Assembly: GCA_003232715.1 (NCBI GenBank)
Contig: QIJG01000279.1
Span: forward strand, 1-20,185
Origin: Nitrospirota bacterium
GTDB lineage: Bacteria > Nitrospirota > Thermodesulfovibrionia > Thermodesulfovibrionales > JdFR-85
Direction of reading: 5' to 3'
Length of the DNA: 20,185 nucleotides
Part shown: positions 1 through 7,156 of the stretch, piece after piece
Numbering within the stretch: position 1 is the stretch's first letter
Layout: each line of letters opens with the position of its first letter
Notes under the pieces: generated by a model
Told to the model about the DNA's origin: nothing
Seen by the model: only the letters and a program-made list of their open reading frames with translations
Database searches by the model: none
Translations under genes and position numbers: made by a program

Positions 1-217
1 CAAGACGGCCCTCTTCTATCTCAGAGGAATGGAGCTGAAGTATCCCCCTGACTTCCTCATTAAGCCTGTCTTCAGCCATCAACTCATAAAGGAAAATACC
101 CTCGACGGCTGCAAGCAGATCTTTTTCCGGAACAGTGGATTCTATATAACCCCGCTCGATCAGGTCATCTATAATCCTCTTTGCCATGGGAGCTACCCAG
201 GATTTGGGTATCCTCAT
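1..217 (-). CDS. DUF507 family protein (partial, 3' end outside window)
   Basis: Reading the minus strand from the ATG at 217 gives an open frame that runs off the left edge of the window (72 codons seen). It begins MRIPKSWVAPMAKRIIDDLI and contains ELMAEDRLNEEVRGIL, the pattern I associate with DUF507, a small helical family of unknown function common in Nitrospirota, Desulfobacterota and Aquificota. The ATG lies one base after the rpsR stop, so the two genes are almost certainly co-transcribed and translationally coupled. The usual neighbour after rpsR in many bacteria is rplI, which is not in this position. Family assignment is from recall of the sequence pattern; cellular role unknown. 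Confidence 0.72.
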   Translation of the reverse strand, partial: MRIPKSWVAPMAKRIIDDLIERGYIESTVPEKDLLAAVEGIFLYELMAEDRLNEEVRGILQLHSSEIEEGRL

Positions 218-218
218 C

Positions 219-423
219 TCATTTTTCCATGAATGGCAGCAGTGCTATGTTTCTTGCCCTCATTATCGCAGTGGTAATTTCCCGCTGGTGTCTTGCACAG
301 GTCCCGGTCATTCTTCGCGGCAGGATCTTTCCCCTCTCTGTTATATAACCGCGCAAAACCTTCATATCCTTATAATCAATGTAAGGTATCTTGTCTGCAC
401 AAAACCCGTTGAAACCTTCTCAT
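219..423 (-). pseudogene. rpsR: 30S ribosomal protein S18, with an apparent frameshift near the N-terminus
   Basis: After a good ribosome site (GGAG, 8 bases upstream) the ATG at 423 opens a frame starting MRRFQR, but this frame reaches a stop after 15 codons. The next frame encodes the unmistakable body of S18: ADKIPYIDYKDMKVLRGYIT, then ERGKILPRRMTGTCARHQRE, then MRARNIALLPFMEK and a stop at 219. The span is 205 bases, so it cannot be one frame. S18 proteins usually read RRKVCRFCADKI here; the sequence joins RRFQR directly to FCADKI, as if about 11 bases were missing. Position between ssb and DUF507 fits the rpsF-ssb-rpsR operon. Because S18 is essential, an assembly or consensus error, or a second copy elsewhere, is more likely than a true null. 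No alternative start codon lies in the correct frame. Confidence 0.85.
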
Positions 424-470
424 ATTGACACTCCTTTCTCTATTCAGTTAATCTGTCATCTGTCATCTGT

Positions 471-863
471 TCAAAACGGTTCAAGCTCGGTTGTCTCTTC
501 CGGAGGCGGAGTTTCATCTCCTGAGCCATAGTCAGTCGATGCATCTTTCCTTGGCAGGAACCTCACGGTGCTTGCAATTACCTCAAACTTGCTCTTCTGC
601 TGACCCTCATACTCCCAGCGTCTCTCCTTCAGTCTTCCCTCGACGAGCACACCACTCCCCTTGCCAAGATATTGCGTTATATTCTCAGCCTGTTTGCCGA
701 ATACAACCGTATCGATAAAGAGGGTTTCGTCCTTGAATTCATTGCCCTGTTTTATACGGGAATTGACTGCAATACGTATACTGACTACCGGGGTGCCCTG
801 CGGGGTGTATCTCAGTTCAGGGTCCTTCGTAAGATTGCCTACAAGAATTATCCTGTTAAACAT
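471..863 (-). CDS. ssb: single-stranded DNA-binding protein
   Basis: A 130-residue protein that coats single-stranded DNA during replication, recombination and repair. The N-terminus MFNRIILVGNLTKDPELRYT and the later segment GSGVLVEGRLKERRWEYEGQ are classic for the OB-fold of bacterial SSB (about residues 1-108). A short acidic, proline-rich linker follows, and the protein ends in ELEPF, a form of the acidic tip (DDIPF in E. coli) that recruits partner proteins. It starts 3 bases after the rpsF stop, with a GGAG-type ribosome site (GGAGTGTAGGAA) just upstream, and is followed by rpsR: the standard S6-SSB-S18 order. Length is slightly shorter than E. coli SSB (178) but normal for many phyla. 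Confidence 0.96.
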   Translation of the reverse strand: MFNRIILVGNLTKDPELRYTPQGTPVVSIRIAVNSRIKQGNEFKDETLFIDTVVFGKQAENITQYLGKGSGVLVEGRLKERRWEYEGQQKSKFEVIASTVRFLPRKDASTDYGSGDETPPPEETTELEPF

Positions 864-866
864 TTC

Positions 867-1280
867 CTACACTCCTTCAGCAGATTCAACAGCCTCTTCG
901 GTAACCGGTTCGGCAACCGACTCGGCAACTGGCTCGGCAACCGGCTCGGCAGACTTCCTGAGCTCGTTCATCAGGGCTGCTATCTGGTTCTTTTCAAGTT
1001 TAATTACCATGTACTTGAAGACCGGATCATATATCTTGTAGAAATCCTCGAGTTTCTTAATGCATGTGGAGGGTGCCTTGAAGGTGTAAAGTATGTAATA
1101 CCCCTGGGTTTTCCTGTTCAACTCATAGGCAAGCTTTTTTCTCCCCCAGCGGTCTTCCTTAAGTACTTCACCGTCGGCTTTGACTATAAGGTCGTTGATT
1201 TTTTGGGCAGCTGCTTCGATCTCTTCGTCACTAAGGGCAGGGTCAATAATTGCAATGTTCTCATAAAAATTCATTTCCAT
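867..1280 (-). CDS. rpsF: 30S ribosomal protein S6 with an Ala/Pro/Val/Glu repeat tail
   Basis: S6 binds 16S rRNA together with S18 in the platform of the small subunit. The first roughly 100 residues are a normal S6 fold: MNFYENIAIIDPALSDEEIE, then DRWGRKKLAYELNRKTQGYY, then YKIYDPVFKYMVIKL. Residues from about 110 to 137 are a low-complexity tail with repeated EPVA units (AEPVAEPVAESVAEPVTEE), encoded by imperfect 12-bp repeats at about 890-955. S6 tails are known to vary and in E. coli receive glutamates, so an acidic tail is plausible. The start at 1280 has AGGAGG 9 bases upstream; the Met two codons later is an alternative. First gene of the operon with ssb and rpsR. Confidence 0.96.
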   Translation of the reverse strand: MEMNFYENIAIIDPALSDEEIEAAAQKINDLIVKADGEVLKEDRWGRKKLAYELNRKTQGYYILYTFKAPSTCIKKLEDFYKIYDPVFKYMVIKLEKNQIAALMNELRKSAEPVAEPVAESVAEPVTEEAVESAEGV

Positions 1281-1381
1281 CTAAAAAACCTCCTTCCGGA
1301 TATAAAGCCCTTTCCAAAGGGATAAGGGCAAGGAGTAATTTCCCCGACATTGAAACAACGGGAGAATCATGCCTGATTTAT

Positions 1382-1411
1382 TTTATAGCACAATCATGGC
1401 AATTAAATCAA
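1382..1411 (-). promoter_or_regulatory. candidate sigma-70 promoter for the rpsF operon
   Basis: On the minus strand TTGATT (1411-1406) and TATAAA (1387-1382) are 18 bases apart, which would start a transcript near 1375 with a leader of about 95 bases before rpsF. The leader contains a strong small inverted repeat (CCCTTT and AAAGGG around 1307-1320). S6:S18-binding leader RNAs are known in this operon in many bacteria, but I cannot confirm that structure here. Confidence 0.5.
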
Positions 1412-1428
1412 TTCAGCCAAAATCAGGA

Positions 1429-1512
1429 CAGCAATTCACGGTGAAAATCAGTGCAGGATTGCGAGTGAAATGAAGCAATCTCAAAGCGTTACAAGTTCGC
1501 CGTGAATTGCTG
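1429..1512. repeat. small inverted-repeat element between acs and the rpsF promoter
   Basis: CAGCAATTCACGG at 1429-1441 is repeated exactly in inverse at 1500-1512; allowing one wobble the arms extend to 17 bp. The interior holds a second hairpin, GATTGC and GCAATC (1457-1480), inside sequence like ATTGCGAGTGAAATGAAGCAA, which resembles an abundant intergenic palindrome family seen in Desulfobacterota and Nitrospirota genomes. No clear target duplication is visible. The element lies 8 bases from the acs stop codon, so it may also act as the acs transcription terminator, although no T-run follows. Confidence 0.6.
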
Positions 1513-1520
1513 GGGCCATT

Positions 1521-3494
1521 CTATACCCTGTTCCTCACAAGCTCTTCCACAACAGATGGATCTGCAAGTGTTGAGATATCTCCAAGGTCCTCGATCTCTC
1601 CGCCTGCAATCTTTCTGAGTATCCTTCTCATTATCTTGCCGCTGCGGGTTTTTGGCAAGCCCGGGGCAAACTGTATCCTGTCCGGTTTTGCTATCGGGCC
1701 GATTAGTTTCCTTACATGATTCTTAAGTGACTCATCGAGGGTCTTATCAGACGGGACTCCTTCCTGCAGCACAACAAAGGCGTATATTCCCTCACCCTTT
1801 ATCTCGTGGGGGTACCCAACCACTGCAGCCTCCGCCACTTTTTCATGGCTTACAAGGGATGACTCAAGCTCTGCAGTACCTATTCTGTGGCCTGAGACGT
1901 TCAGGACATCGTCTATCCTGCCCATCAGCCAGAAGTCACCGTCTTCGTCAATCCTTGCTCCATCTCCTGTAAAGTATTTGCCGGGAAATCTGCTGAAATA
2001 AACCTCCTTGAATCTCTTTCCTTCAATATCTCCGAACATACCCCTGAGTATACCGGGCCAGGGCTTTTCAATGACAAGATACCCGCCTTCGTTTGTCTCA
2101 GACGGTGTACCGTCTTCTTTAACTATCTTCGGCACCACTCCGGGGAAGGGCCTGTTTGCAGAGCCGGGCTTCATGGTCATGGCTCCCGGCAAGGGAGTTA
2201 TAAGAATCCCGCCGGTCTCTGTCTGCCACCATGTGTCCACTATGGGAAGTTTCTCCTTACCCACATGGGTGTGATACCACATCCATGCCTCAGGGTTTAT
2301 CGGTTCTCCGACTGTACCAAGGAGTCTGAGGCTTGAAAGATCATGCTTCTGTACCCACTTCTCTCCTTCCCTCATCAATGCCCTTATTACAGTGGGTGCA
2401 GTGTAGATTATGTTTACCTGGTGTTTATCCACTATATCCCAGAATCTGCCCGGGTCAGGGTAGTTTGGAACTCCTTCGAACATCAGGGATGTAGCCCCGG
2501 CAGAGAGGGGGCCATAGACAATGTAGCTGTGGCCTGTTATCCATCCAATGTCTGCTGTACAGAAATGAATGTCTTCATCGCGGTAGTCGAATATCCATTT
2601 GAAGGTGAGATTTGTGTATAAAAGATAACCGCCTGTTGTATGCAGGACCCCCTTTGGTTTTCCTGTCGACCCGGATGTGTAGAGTATAAAGAGGAGATCT
2701 TCTGCATCCATCTGCTCCGGTTCACAATAGTTGGATATATCCTTTGCTGCCATTTCTTCATGCCACCAGTAGTCCCTCCCGGGTTCCATATCCACATCGC
2801 CGGAGGACCTTCTGACAACTATTGCCTTCCTGACAGTCGGACACTCAAGTAACGCCTCATCAGCATTGACCTTCAGGGGCACCTTTCTTCCACCCCTTAT
2901 CCCATCATCTGCGGTGATGACGAGCTTTGCCTTACAGTCGTTTATCCTGTCCCTGAGAGATTGGGATGAGAAGCCTCCAAACACTATACTATGAATAGCC
3001 CCGATCCTTGCGCAGGCAAGCATGGCTATTGCCAGCTCAGGTATCATGGAGAGGTATATCGTTACCCTGTCGCCTCTTCCGATTCCATGCTTTTTCAGGA
3101 CATTGGCAAACCTGTTGACTTCATGGTAAAGCTGCTGGTATGTGTAGGTCCTGTACCGGCCTTCATCCGACTCCCATATAATGGCTGCCTTATTCCTCAA
3201 CGGGGTGCTGATGTGCCTGTCAAGACAGTTGTATGAGGCGTTCAGTTTTCCGCCGGCAAACCATTTTATAAAGGGCTTCTCAAAGTCATACTCGATCACC
3301 TTGTCCCATTTCCTGAACCAGGAGAGATTTTCCTCTGCCATCTCTGCCCAGAATCCCTCGGGGTCTTCCACAGAGCGGCGATAGATCGCCTCATATTCAG
3401 CCATACTCCTGATATGGGCCTTACGTGAAAACTCCTCAGCTGGTGGAAAACTTCTCTGTTCCTCAAGTAAGACGGAAATCCCTTTTTCTGACAT
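1521..3494 (-). CDS. acs: acetyl-CoA synthetase, AMP-forming
   Basis: Converts acetate, ATP and CoA to acetyl-CoA, AMP and pyrophosphate in the cytoplasm. The protein (657-658 residues, close to the 652 of E. coli Acs) has the N-terminal ACS domain (FAGGKLNASYNCLDRH), the phosphate-binding motif YTSGSTGKPKGVLHTTGGYL, the core DTWWQTETGGILITPLPG, the hinge YFTGDGARIDEDGDFWLMGR, and the C-terminal motif PKTRSGKIMRR whose Lys (621 counted from the Met at 3497) is the site acetylated by Pat-type enzymes in this family. Two ATGs are adjacent (3497 and 3494); AGGAGG at 3505-3500 sits at better spacing for the second, so I chose 3494. Monocistronic by context: divergent from the response regulator and separated from rpsF by a repeat. 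Confidence 0.97.
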   Translation of the reverse strand: MSEKGISVLLEEQRSFPPAEEFSRKAHIRSMAEYEAIYRRSVEDPEGFWAEMAEENLSWFRKWDKVIEYDFEKPFIKWFAGGKLNASYNCLDRHISTPLRNKAAIIWESDEGRYRTYTYQQLYHEVNRFANVLKKHGIGRGDRVTIYLSMIPELAIAMLACARIGAIHSIVFGGFSSQSLRDRINDCKAKLVITADDGIRGGRKVPLKVNADEALLECPTVRKAIVVRRSSGDVDMEPGRDYWWHEEMAAKDISNYCEPEQMDAEDLLFILYTSGSTGKPKGVLHTTGGYLLYTNLTFKWIFDYRDEDIHFCTADIGWITGHSYIVYGPLSAGATSLMFEGVPNYPDPGRFWDIVDKHQVNIIYTAPTVIRALMREGEKWVQKHDLSSLRLLGTVGEPINPEAWMWYHTHVGKEKLPIVDTWWQTETGGILITPLPGAMTMKPGSANRPFPGVVPKIVKEDGTPSETNEGGYLVIEKPWPGILRGMFGDIEGKRFKEVYFSRFPGKYFTGDGARIDEDGDFWLMGRIDDVLNVSGHRIGTAELESSLVSHEKVAEAAVVGYPHEIKGEGIYAFVVLQEGVPSDKTLDESLKNHVRKLIGPIAKPDRIQFAPGLPKTRSGKIMRRILRKIAGGEIEDLGDISTLADPSVVEELVRNRV

Positions 3495-3497
3495 CAT

Positions 3498-3771
3498 GAC
3501 CTCCTTGGTTAGTAAATCAGAGATATACTTTATAAATACTTTAGCAGAAATTACCGTTTAGTTCTTCTATTTTATAGGATGGATTTGTTTTTTTCTCATT
3601 CTTTTTGTTTTTTTGTGATAGAATTTTTCTATGGTGCCGGTTTCAACAACCATATTATCACTGGATTCGGGTTATGGAGAAGTCTAACAGGCTGTGATAT
3701 AATCAGATTGTGCTTTATGAGAGTCTTCTCCGGAGTGGGTACAGGGAAGGAGATCACACTCGTGGTCATCT
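3498..3771. other. intergenic region, acs / HD-GYP regulator divergent promoters
   Basis: About 270 AT-rich bases separate two divergent genes, so both promoters should lie here. I see T-rich tracts (about 3585-3625) but no promoter pair that I would defend. A 79-codon plus-strand frame (3579-3818) runs through it but has no ribosome site, no family resemblance and a composition expected of AT-rich non-coding DNA. Confidence 0.4.
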
Positions 3772-4930
3772 GTGAATGCGGTCAGGAAGATAAGGAACTT
3801 GAAAGAGATGGGGGATAGAGTGAATAATGGATTGAATCATAAGAAAGAAATCTTCAGAATCCTTATTGTTGATGGTGATGAAAAAGAGATAAAGCTCTTA
3901 ACGTCATTTTGTGAAGACCATGGGTATGAAACGATTGTAGCCAGAAACAGCCATGAGGCAGTGGAGCAGACTCTCCAGTACTTACCGGACCTTATACTTA
4001 TTGATGAGATGATGCCCGGGATGAAAGGGTTTGAGATTGCGGAGAAACTCAAGGCCCATGAGCTTACCGGGCATATCCCTATTATTATACTCGCAGTCCC
4101 TGGTTCATCACCGGAACGCAGTACAGGTATTGCCAAAGGTATTGATGATTTTCTCGTAAAACCCATCGATTCAGCTGAATTTACCCTGAGAGTAAAGAAC
4201 CTGTTAGAACTCAAGGAATGCCGTGATTTTTTAAGACACCATAAACATATCCTTGATGAGCAAGTGGCAGAGAGGATAAAGGCTTTTGAAGGGGCCTTTG
4301 AGAGACTTGAGAAGGTATACAGGAGGATCAGGACAGGATATGGTGAGACGGTTTACCGGCTCACCCTTGCCTCTGAGTACAAGGATGAGGATTCCGGAGC
4401 GCATATAAAGAGGATAAGTTTATATACAAAGGTACTCGCTTCTGCTCTGGGTATGAGCAAGGAGTATATAGAGACTATTTATTATGCCTCACCAATGCAT
4501 GATATCGGGAAAGTAGGTATTCCTGAGAGTATTCTTCTTAAAAAGGGTGGGCTTACTCCTGAAGAATGGGAGATGGTGAAGACCCACACCCTTATTGGAG
4601 CGAAAATTCTCAGGAATTCAAACTCACCTTACCTGAGGATGGCTGAGGAGATTGCACTTACCCATCACGAAAAGTGGGACGGGAGCGGTTATCGGTGAAA
4701 ATATTCCGGTATCGGGAAGGATAATGAATATAGTTGACCAGTATGATGCATTGAGAAGCAGAAGACCCTACAAAGCGGGACTGGATCATGAGAGCGTTGT
4801 AAATATCCTGACTGCCGGAGATGTCAGAACCACGCTGAAGCATTTTGATCCACATGTATTTGAAGCCTTTATGAGGTCATCCGGGATGTTCAGGGAGATT
4901 TATGAGGCACGGAGGGATAATGTTGGCTAA
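3772..4930 (+). pseudogene. response regulator with HD-GYP phosphodiesterase domain, frameshifted inside the catalytic motif
   Basis: The first frame (3772-4698) encodes a CheY-like receiver (ILIVDGDEKE; phospho-acceptor Asp78 in LILIDEMMPG; Lys130) then a short helical linker and an HD-GYP domain with the metal site MHDIGKVGIP (His243, Asp244) and HHEKWDGSGY at 298-307. It stops immediately after GSGY, where the family has GYPxGL. The next frame resumes with GENIPVSGRIMNIVDQYDALRSR, then HFDPHVFEAF, and ends at 4930, completing the domain. The joint at about 4690-4698 looks like a deletion of roughly 11-14 bases that removes PxGL. Such proteins degrade cyclic di-GMP; as written this one lacks the GYP part. 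The start is uncertain: Met at 3772, Met at 3808 or GTG at 3820, the last preceded by GGGGGA. Confidence 0.85.
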
Positions 4931-4998
4931 AAGCAGGAAATCTGAACCGGTCATCTGTATATATGATATAAATCATGAGTCTTTCCCGGAGATGGTGG

Positions 4999-5004
4999 TA
5001 TAAT
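4999..5004 (+). promoter_or_regulatory. -10 box directly before the zinc-ribbon gene
   Basis: A consensus TATAAT ends 7 bases before the ATG at 5012. If used, transcription would begin at or next to the start codon, giving a leaderless mRNA. No convincing -35 box is visible 17 bases upstream, and no ribosome site precedes the ATG, which fits a leaderless start. Confidence 0.4.
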
Positions 5005-5011
5005 AGAAATT

Positions 5012-5263
5012 ATGAGTAATTTTAAAGAAGGATGTCCCGGCAGCACAGAAATAAAAAGCCCGTTTCCCGAAGAGATAATCTGCATTTTTTGTGGCAGTAA
5101 GGTTGAGGTATGGTCAGACGAGACTGAGGCTGTGTGTGGTAACTGTGGAAAAGTTGTTACAAGGGAGATGAGGCCAACCTGTATTGACTGGTGTCCTGCT
5201 GCAAAGGAGTGTATAGGGGCGGAAAAGTATGAACTGCTTATGAAAAGGAAGAAAGGCGAGTAA
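5012..5263 (+). CDS. small zinc-ribbon protein of unknown function
   Basis: An 83-residue protein with two cysteine pairs spaced as a zinc ribbon, CIFCGSK (about residues 24-30) and CGNCGK (about 42-47), followed by a second cysteine group in PTCIDWCPAAKECIG (about 55-69). The arrangement would bind one zinc, with possibly a second metal or disulfide at the C-terminal group. I recall similar short proteins in anaerobe genomes with no assigned function. No signal peptide or membrane segment. It follows the HD-GYP regulator by about 80 bases on the same strand but may have its own promoter. The 3' end meets the convergent TPR gene. Confidence 0.7.
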   Translation: MSNFKEGCPGSTEIKSPFPEEIICIFCGSKVEVWSDETEAVCGNCGKVVTREMRPTCIDWCPAAKECIGAEKYELLMKRKKGE

Positions 5264-5277
5264 GAGTATCCCTCTTA
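5261..5277. terminator. weak hairpin between convergent genes
   Basis: TAAGAG and CTCTTA flank a 5-base loop (5261-5277), overlapping the stop codon of the zinc-ribbon gene and sitting 10 bases from the stop of the convergent TPR gene. There is no T-run, so intrinsic termination is uncertain. Confidence 0.3.
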
Positions 5278-5287
5278 TGGGCATGCC

Positions 5288-5833
5288 TCAGGACCTTTCT
5301 TTCAACTCTCTAATTGCCTGTTTTACCTGCCGGGTATCAGAGGCATCGGGAGAGAGAGCAAGATATGCCTCAAACTCGGCAATTGCCTCCCCTGTCCTGC
5401 CCAGGTTATAAGCCAGCACAATGCCGAGATTTCTATGCGCATAAAGGTTTTTAGGGTCATAACGCAATGCCTTTCTGTATTCCCCGGCAGCCCTTTCAGG
5501 GTCTCCCGAGTTTCTGTAGCATGTGCCCATGTCTACCCTTACGTCTACATTCTCCGGGGTTATCTCAAGTATTTTTCCATAAACCTCTATTGCCTCCTTG
5601 AACCTGCCGGTATCCATAAGGAGGTTTCCAAGTTCGATCCGGGAATTAAGGTCGGCAGGTCCTTTACTTACGATCTCCCTCAGCCTCTTTATATCCCCGT
5701 CAACACTAATGGGTGAATGACTGAACCCCTCCGGGGGAGTAGTAGCCGGTGGTGTGTCGGACTTCTCCGTACAGGAAGATATAAGCAGTATTATGACAAG
5801 GATGAATAAGAGAGAGAACCCTTTATGGCGCAA
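5288..5833 (-). CDS. TPR-repeat lipoprotein
   Basis: A secreted lipoprotein with three tetratricopeptide repeats, probably a scaffold for protein contacts on the periplasmic side of a membrane. The N-terminus has a positively charged start, a hydrophobic core (LLFILVIILL) and the lipobox LISSC. TPR units follow around LGNLLMDTGRFKEAIEVYGK, MGTCYRNSGDPERAAGEYRK and LGIVLAYNLGRTGEAIAEFE. The open frame extends upstream to Met codons at 5938 and 5887, but from those the lipobox Cys would be residue 57 or 40. A TTG at 5833 with AAGGA just upstream puts it at residue 21, the usual length for lipoprotein signals, so I chose that start; this is a judgement. Partner and pathway cannot be told from context. 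Confidence 0.8.
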   Translation of the reverse strand: MRHKGFSLLFILVIILLISSCTEKSDTPPATTPPEGFSHSPISVDGDIKRLREIVSKGPADLNSRIELGNLLMDTGRFKEAIEVYGKILEITPENVDVRVDMGTCYRNSGDPERAAGEYRKALRYDPKNLYAHRNLGIVLAYNLGRTGEAIAEFEAYLALSPDASDTRQVKQAIRELKERS

Positions 5834-5980
5834 ATATCCTTGAGCAGAAAACGGAACAGTAAGATTTATAAGACCATTTTTATGCATTGGCGGAAATATT
5901 ATAACACAGAAAATTGTATTGCGGCCATTTAAACGCATCCTCCTGCCGGGAGCTTTCTTTATTTTTATTCTGTTTCGGGT

Positions 5981-5986
5981 TATAAT
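5981..5986 (+). promoter_or_regulatory. candidate -10 box upstream of the luxR-type gene
   Basis: TATAAT at 5981-5986 lies about 54 bases before the luxR-type start. The upstream T-rich stretch has no good -35 match, which would fit a promoter needing an activator. Low confidence, as the region is AT-rich. Confidence 0.35.
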
Positions 5987-6039
5987 TATTATATGTTGAG
6001 GTTTCTCTGGGGGTAGGTCTTGATTCAGGGGGGAGAGAG

Positions 6040-6795
6040 ATGAGTCCGGGGCTTACACGCTGGTTATCCAAAGAAGATGTACTTTATCTTCTGGAGCTGA
6101 TCCATAAAAGTCTTTCCTGTACTACAAAAGAAGAATTGGCGGAACTAATGAAGATGCTGAAGTGTCTGGTTCCATTTGACTTTGCCGTTTGCCTGCTTGG
6201 TAAAAAGGAAGTTGACGGTATTGTAAAGTTATATAATCCCGTAAACATAAACTATCCTGTTGAATGGATTGAGATTTACCTTGCAAGAAAATACCAGGAG
6301 ATTGATCCGGTCGCCAAAGAAAACTTTACTCATTTCAGGTTGCAGCGATGGTCCGATACGTATAGATTACAGGGTCCTCCACCGGAATTTATCTCCCTTG
6401 CTGAGGATTTTGGACTCAGAGAGGGCTATACGCATGGGGCGAGGAATTTCGAGGCAAGTGAAGGAAGTCTGTTTTCTCTATCCGGCAATAGTATAGAACA
6501 TAATAATCGCACTGAAGTTATATTAAAACTCATTGTGCCACACTTTCATCAGACTCTCGTACGTATTATTGGCCATGACAAGAGAAAGAACAGGGTACCC
6601 CTTTCTCCAAGAGAAAAAGAAGTGCTCAACTGGATAAAAGTGGGCAAGAGCACCTGGGAGATATCGGTAATTCTTGGTGTGAGTGAAAGAACGGTAAAGT
6701 TTCATGTTTGTAATGTTATGCAAAAGCTCGATGCTGTGACCAGGACTCACGCTGTTGCCATTGCAATTGAGCAACGCTTGATTGATATTGAGTGA
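6040..6795 (+). CDS. LuxR-family quorum-sensing transcriptional regulator
   Basis: A 251-residue two-domain regulator. The N-terminal half is an autoinducer-binding domain that keeps the residues conserved in AHL receptors: Trp76 and Tyr80 (EWIEIYLARKY), Asp89-Pro90 (EIDPV), Trp104 (LQRWSDTYR) and the glycine in FGLREG (125/128). The C-terminal half is a LuxR-type helix-turn-helix (LSPREKEVLNWI, then GVSERTVKFHVCNVMQKL). This predicts binding of an N-acyl-homoserine lactone or a related acyl signal, then DNA binding at a lux box; a near-perfect one lies 370 bases downstream at 7166-7185. The ATG at 6040 has GGGGGAGAGAG just upstream. The gene is convergent with and overlaps the luxI-like remnant by 80 bases. 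Whether the signal is made by this cell or only sensed depends on another synthase elsewhere. Confidence 0.9.
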   Translation: MSPGLTRWLSKEDVLYLLELIHKSLSCTTKEELAELMKMLKCLVPFDFAVCLLGKKEVDGIVKLYNPVNINYPVEWIEIYLARKYQEIDPVAKENFTHFRLQRWSDTYRLQGPPPEFISLAEDFGLREGYTHGARNFEASEGSLFSLSGNSIEHNNRTEVILKLIVPHFHQTLVRIIGHDKRKNRVPLSPREKEVLNWIKVGKSTWEISVILGVSERTVKFHVCNVMQKLDAVTRTHAVAIAIEQRLIDIE

Positions 6796-7129
6796 ACCAT
6801 CTCAGCATTTCCGGTTGTTTCGCTGGACTTAATACTTCAAATTCTCTCCAGTCCATTATTACTGCCATGGCAGTAACCCCGTCGGGCATTGTCTTTGGAC
6901 TGCCAATCAATTTGTAAGGAACCCCTTTTGCACAAAACAGCCTGTAGACCTTCTCTTCAGTAACTGCGTAAAGATATCGTATGCCGTTTTTAATACACCA
7001 GTGGTAGACGCCTTTAAAGAGAAACATGGGAATGCCGTAGGTGCTGGATTTACCTGCACCCTTGGCATTTCCGGCCTCAGGTGCTACGCAGAGTCTTGAT
7101 ATTTCCGCCCTGTCTCTTTCCCCGCCCCC
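6716..7129 (-). pseudogene. C-terminal remnant of a LuxI/FeeM-like N-acyl signal synthase
   Basis: The minus-strand frame from 7129 (just after a TGA at 7132-7130) to 6716 encodes DRAEISRLCVAPEAGNAKG, then MFLFKGVYHWCIKNGIRYLY, then YKLIGSPKTMPDGV and MAVIMDWREFEVL. This matches the C-terminal half of autoinducer synthases and the related N-acyl amino acid synthases (GNAT fold); the Glu and Arg of AEISR correspond to the conserved E/R pair of LuxI proteins. About 95 N-terminal residues, including the Arg/Phe/Trp and Asp positions needed for acyl and SAM binding, are absent, and no start codon occurs before the ATG at 7027. Its 3' end overlaps the luxR-type gene antisense by 80 bases. LuxI versus FeeM-type is not settled by sequence alone; the lux box and luxR neighbour favour LuxI. 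Confidence 0.75.
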
Positions 7130-7156
7130 TCATCTTTATTGAGTACGAAAAGGTGA

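Noticed and set aside
672..1325. 217-codon plus-strand ORF antisense to ssb and rpsF
   Set aside because: Shadow of two well-recognised genes on the other strand; low-complexity section mirrors the rpsF tail repeats.
3579..3818. 79-codon plus-strand ORF upstream of the HD-GYP regulator
   Set aside because: No ribosome site, AT-rich composition, Phe-rich nonsense sequence, and it overlaps the probable divergent promoter region.
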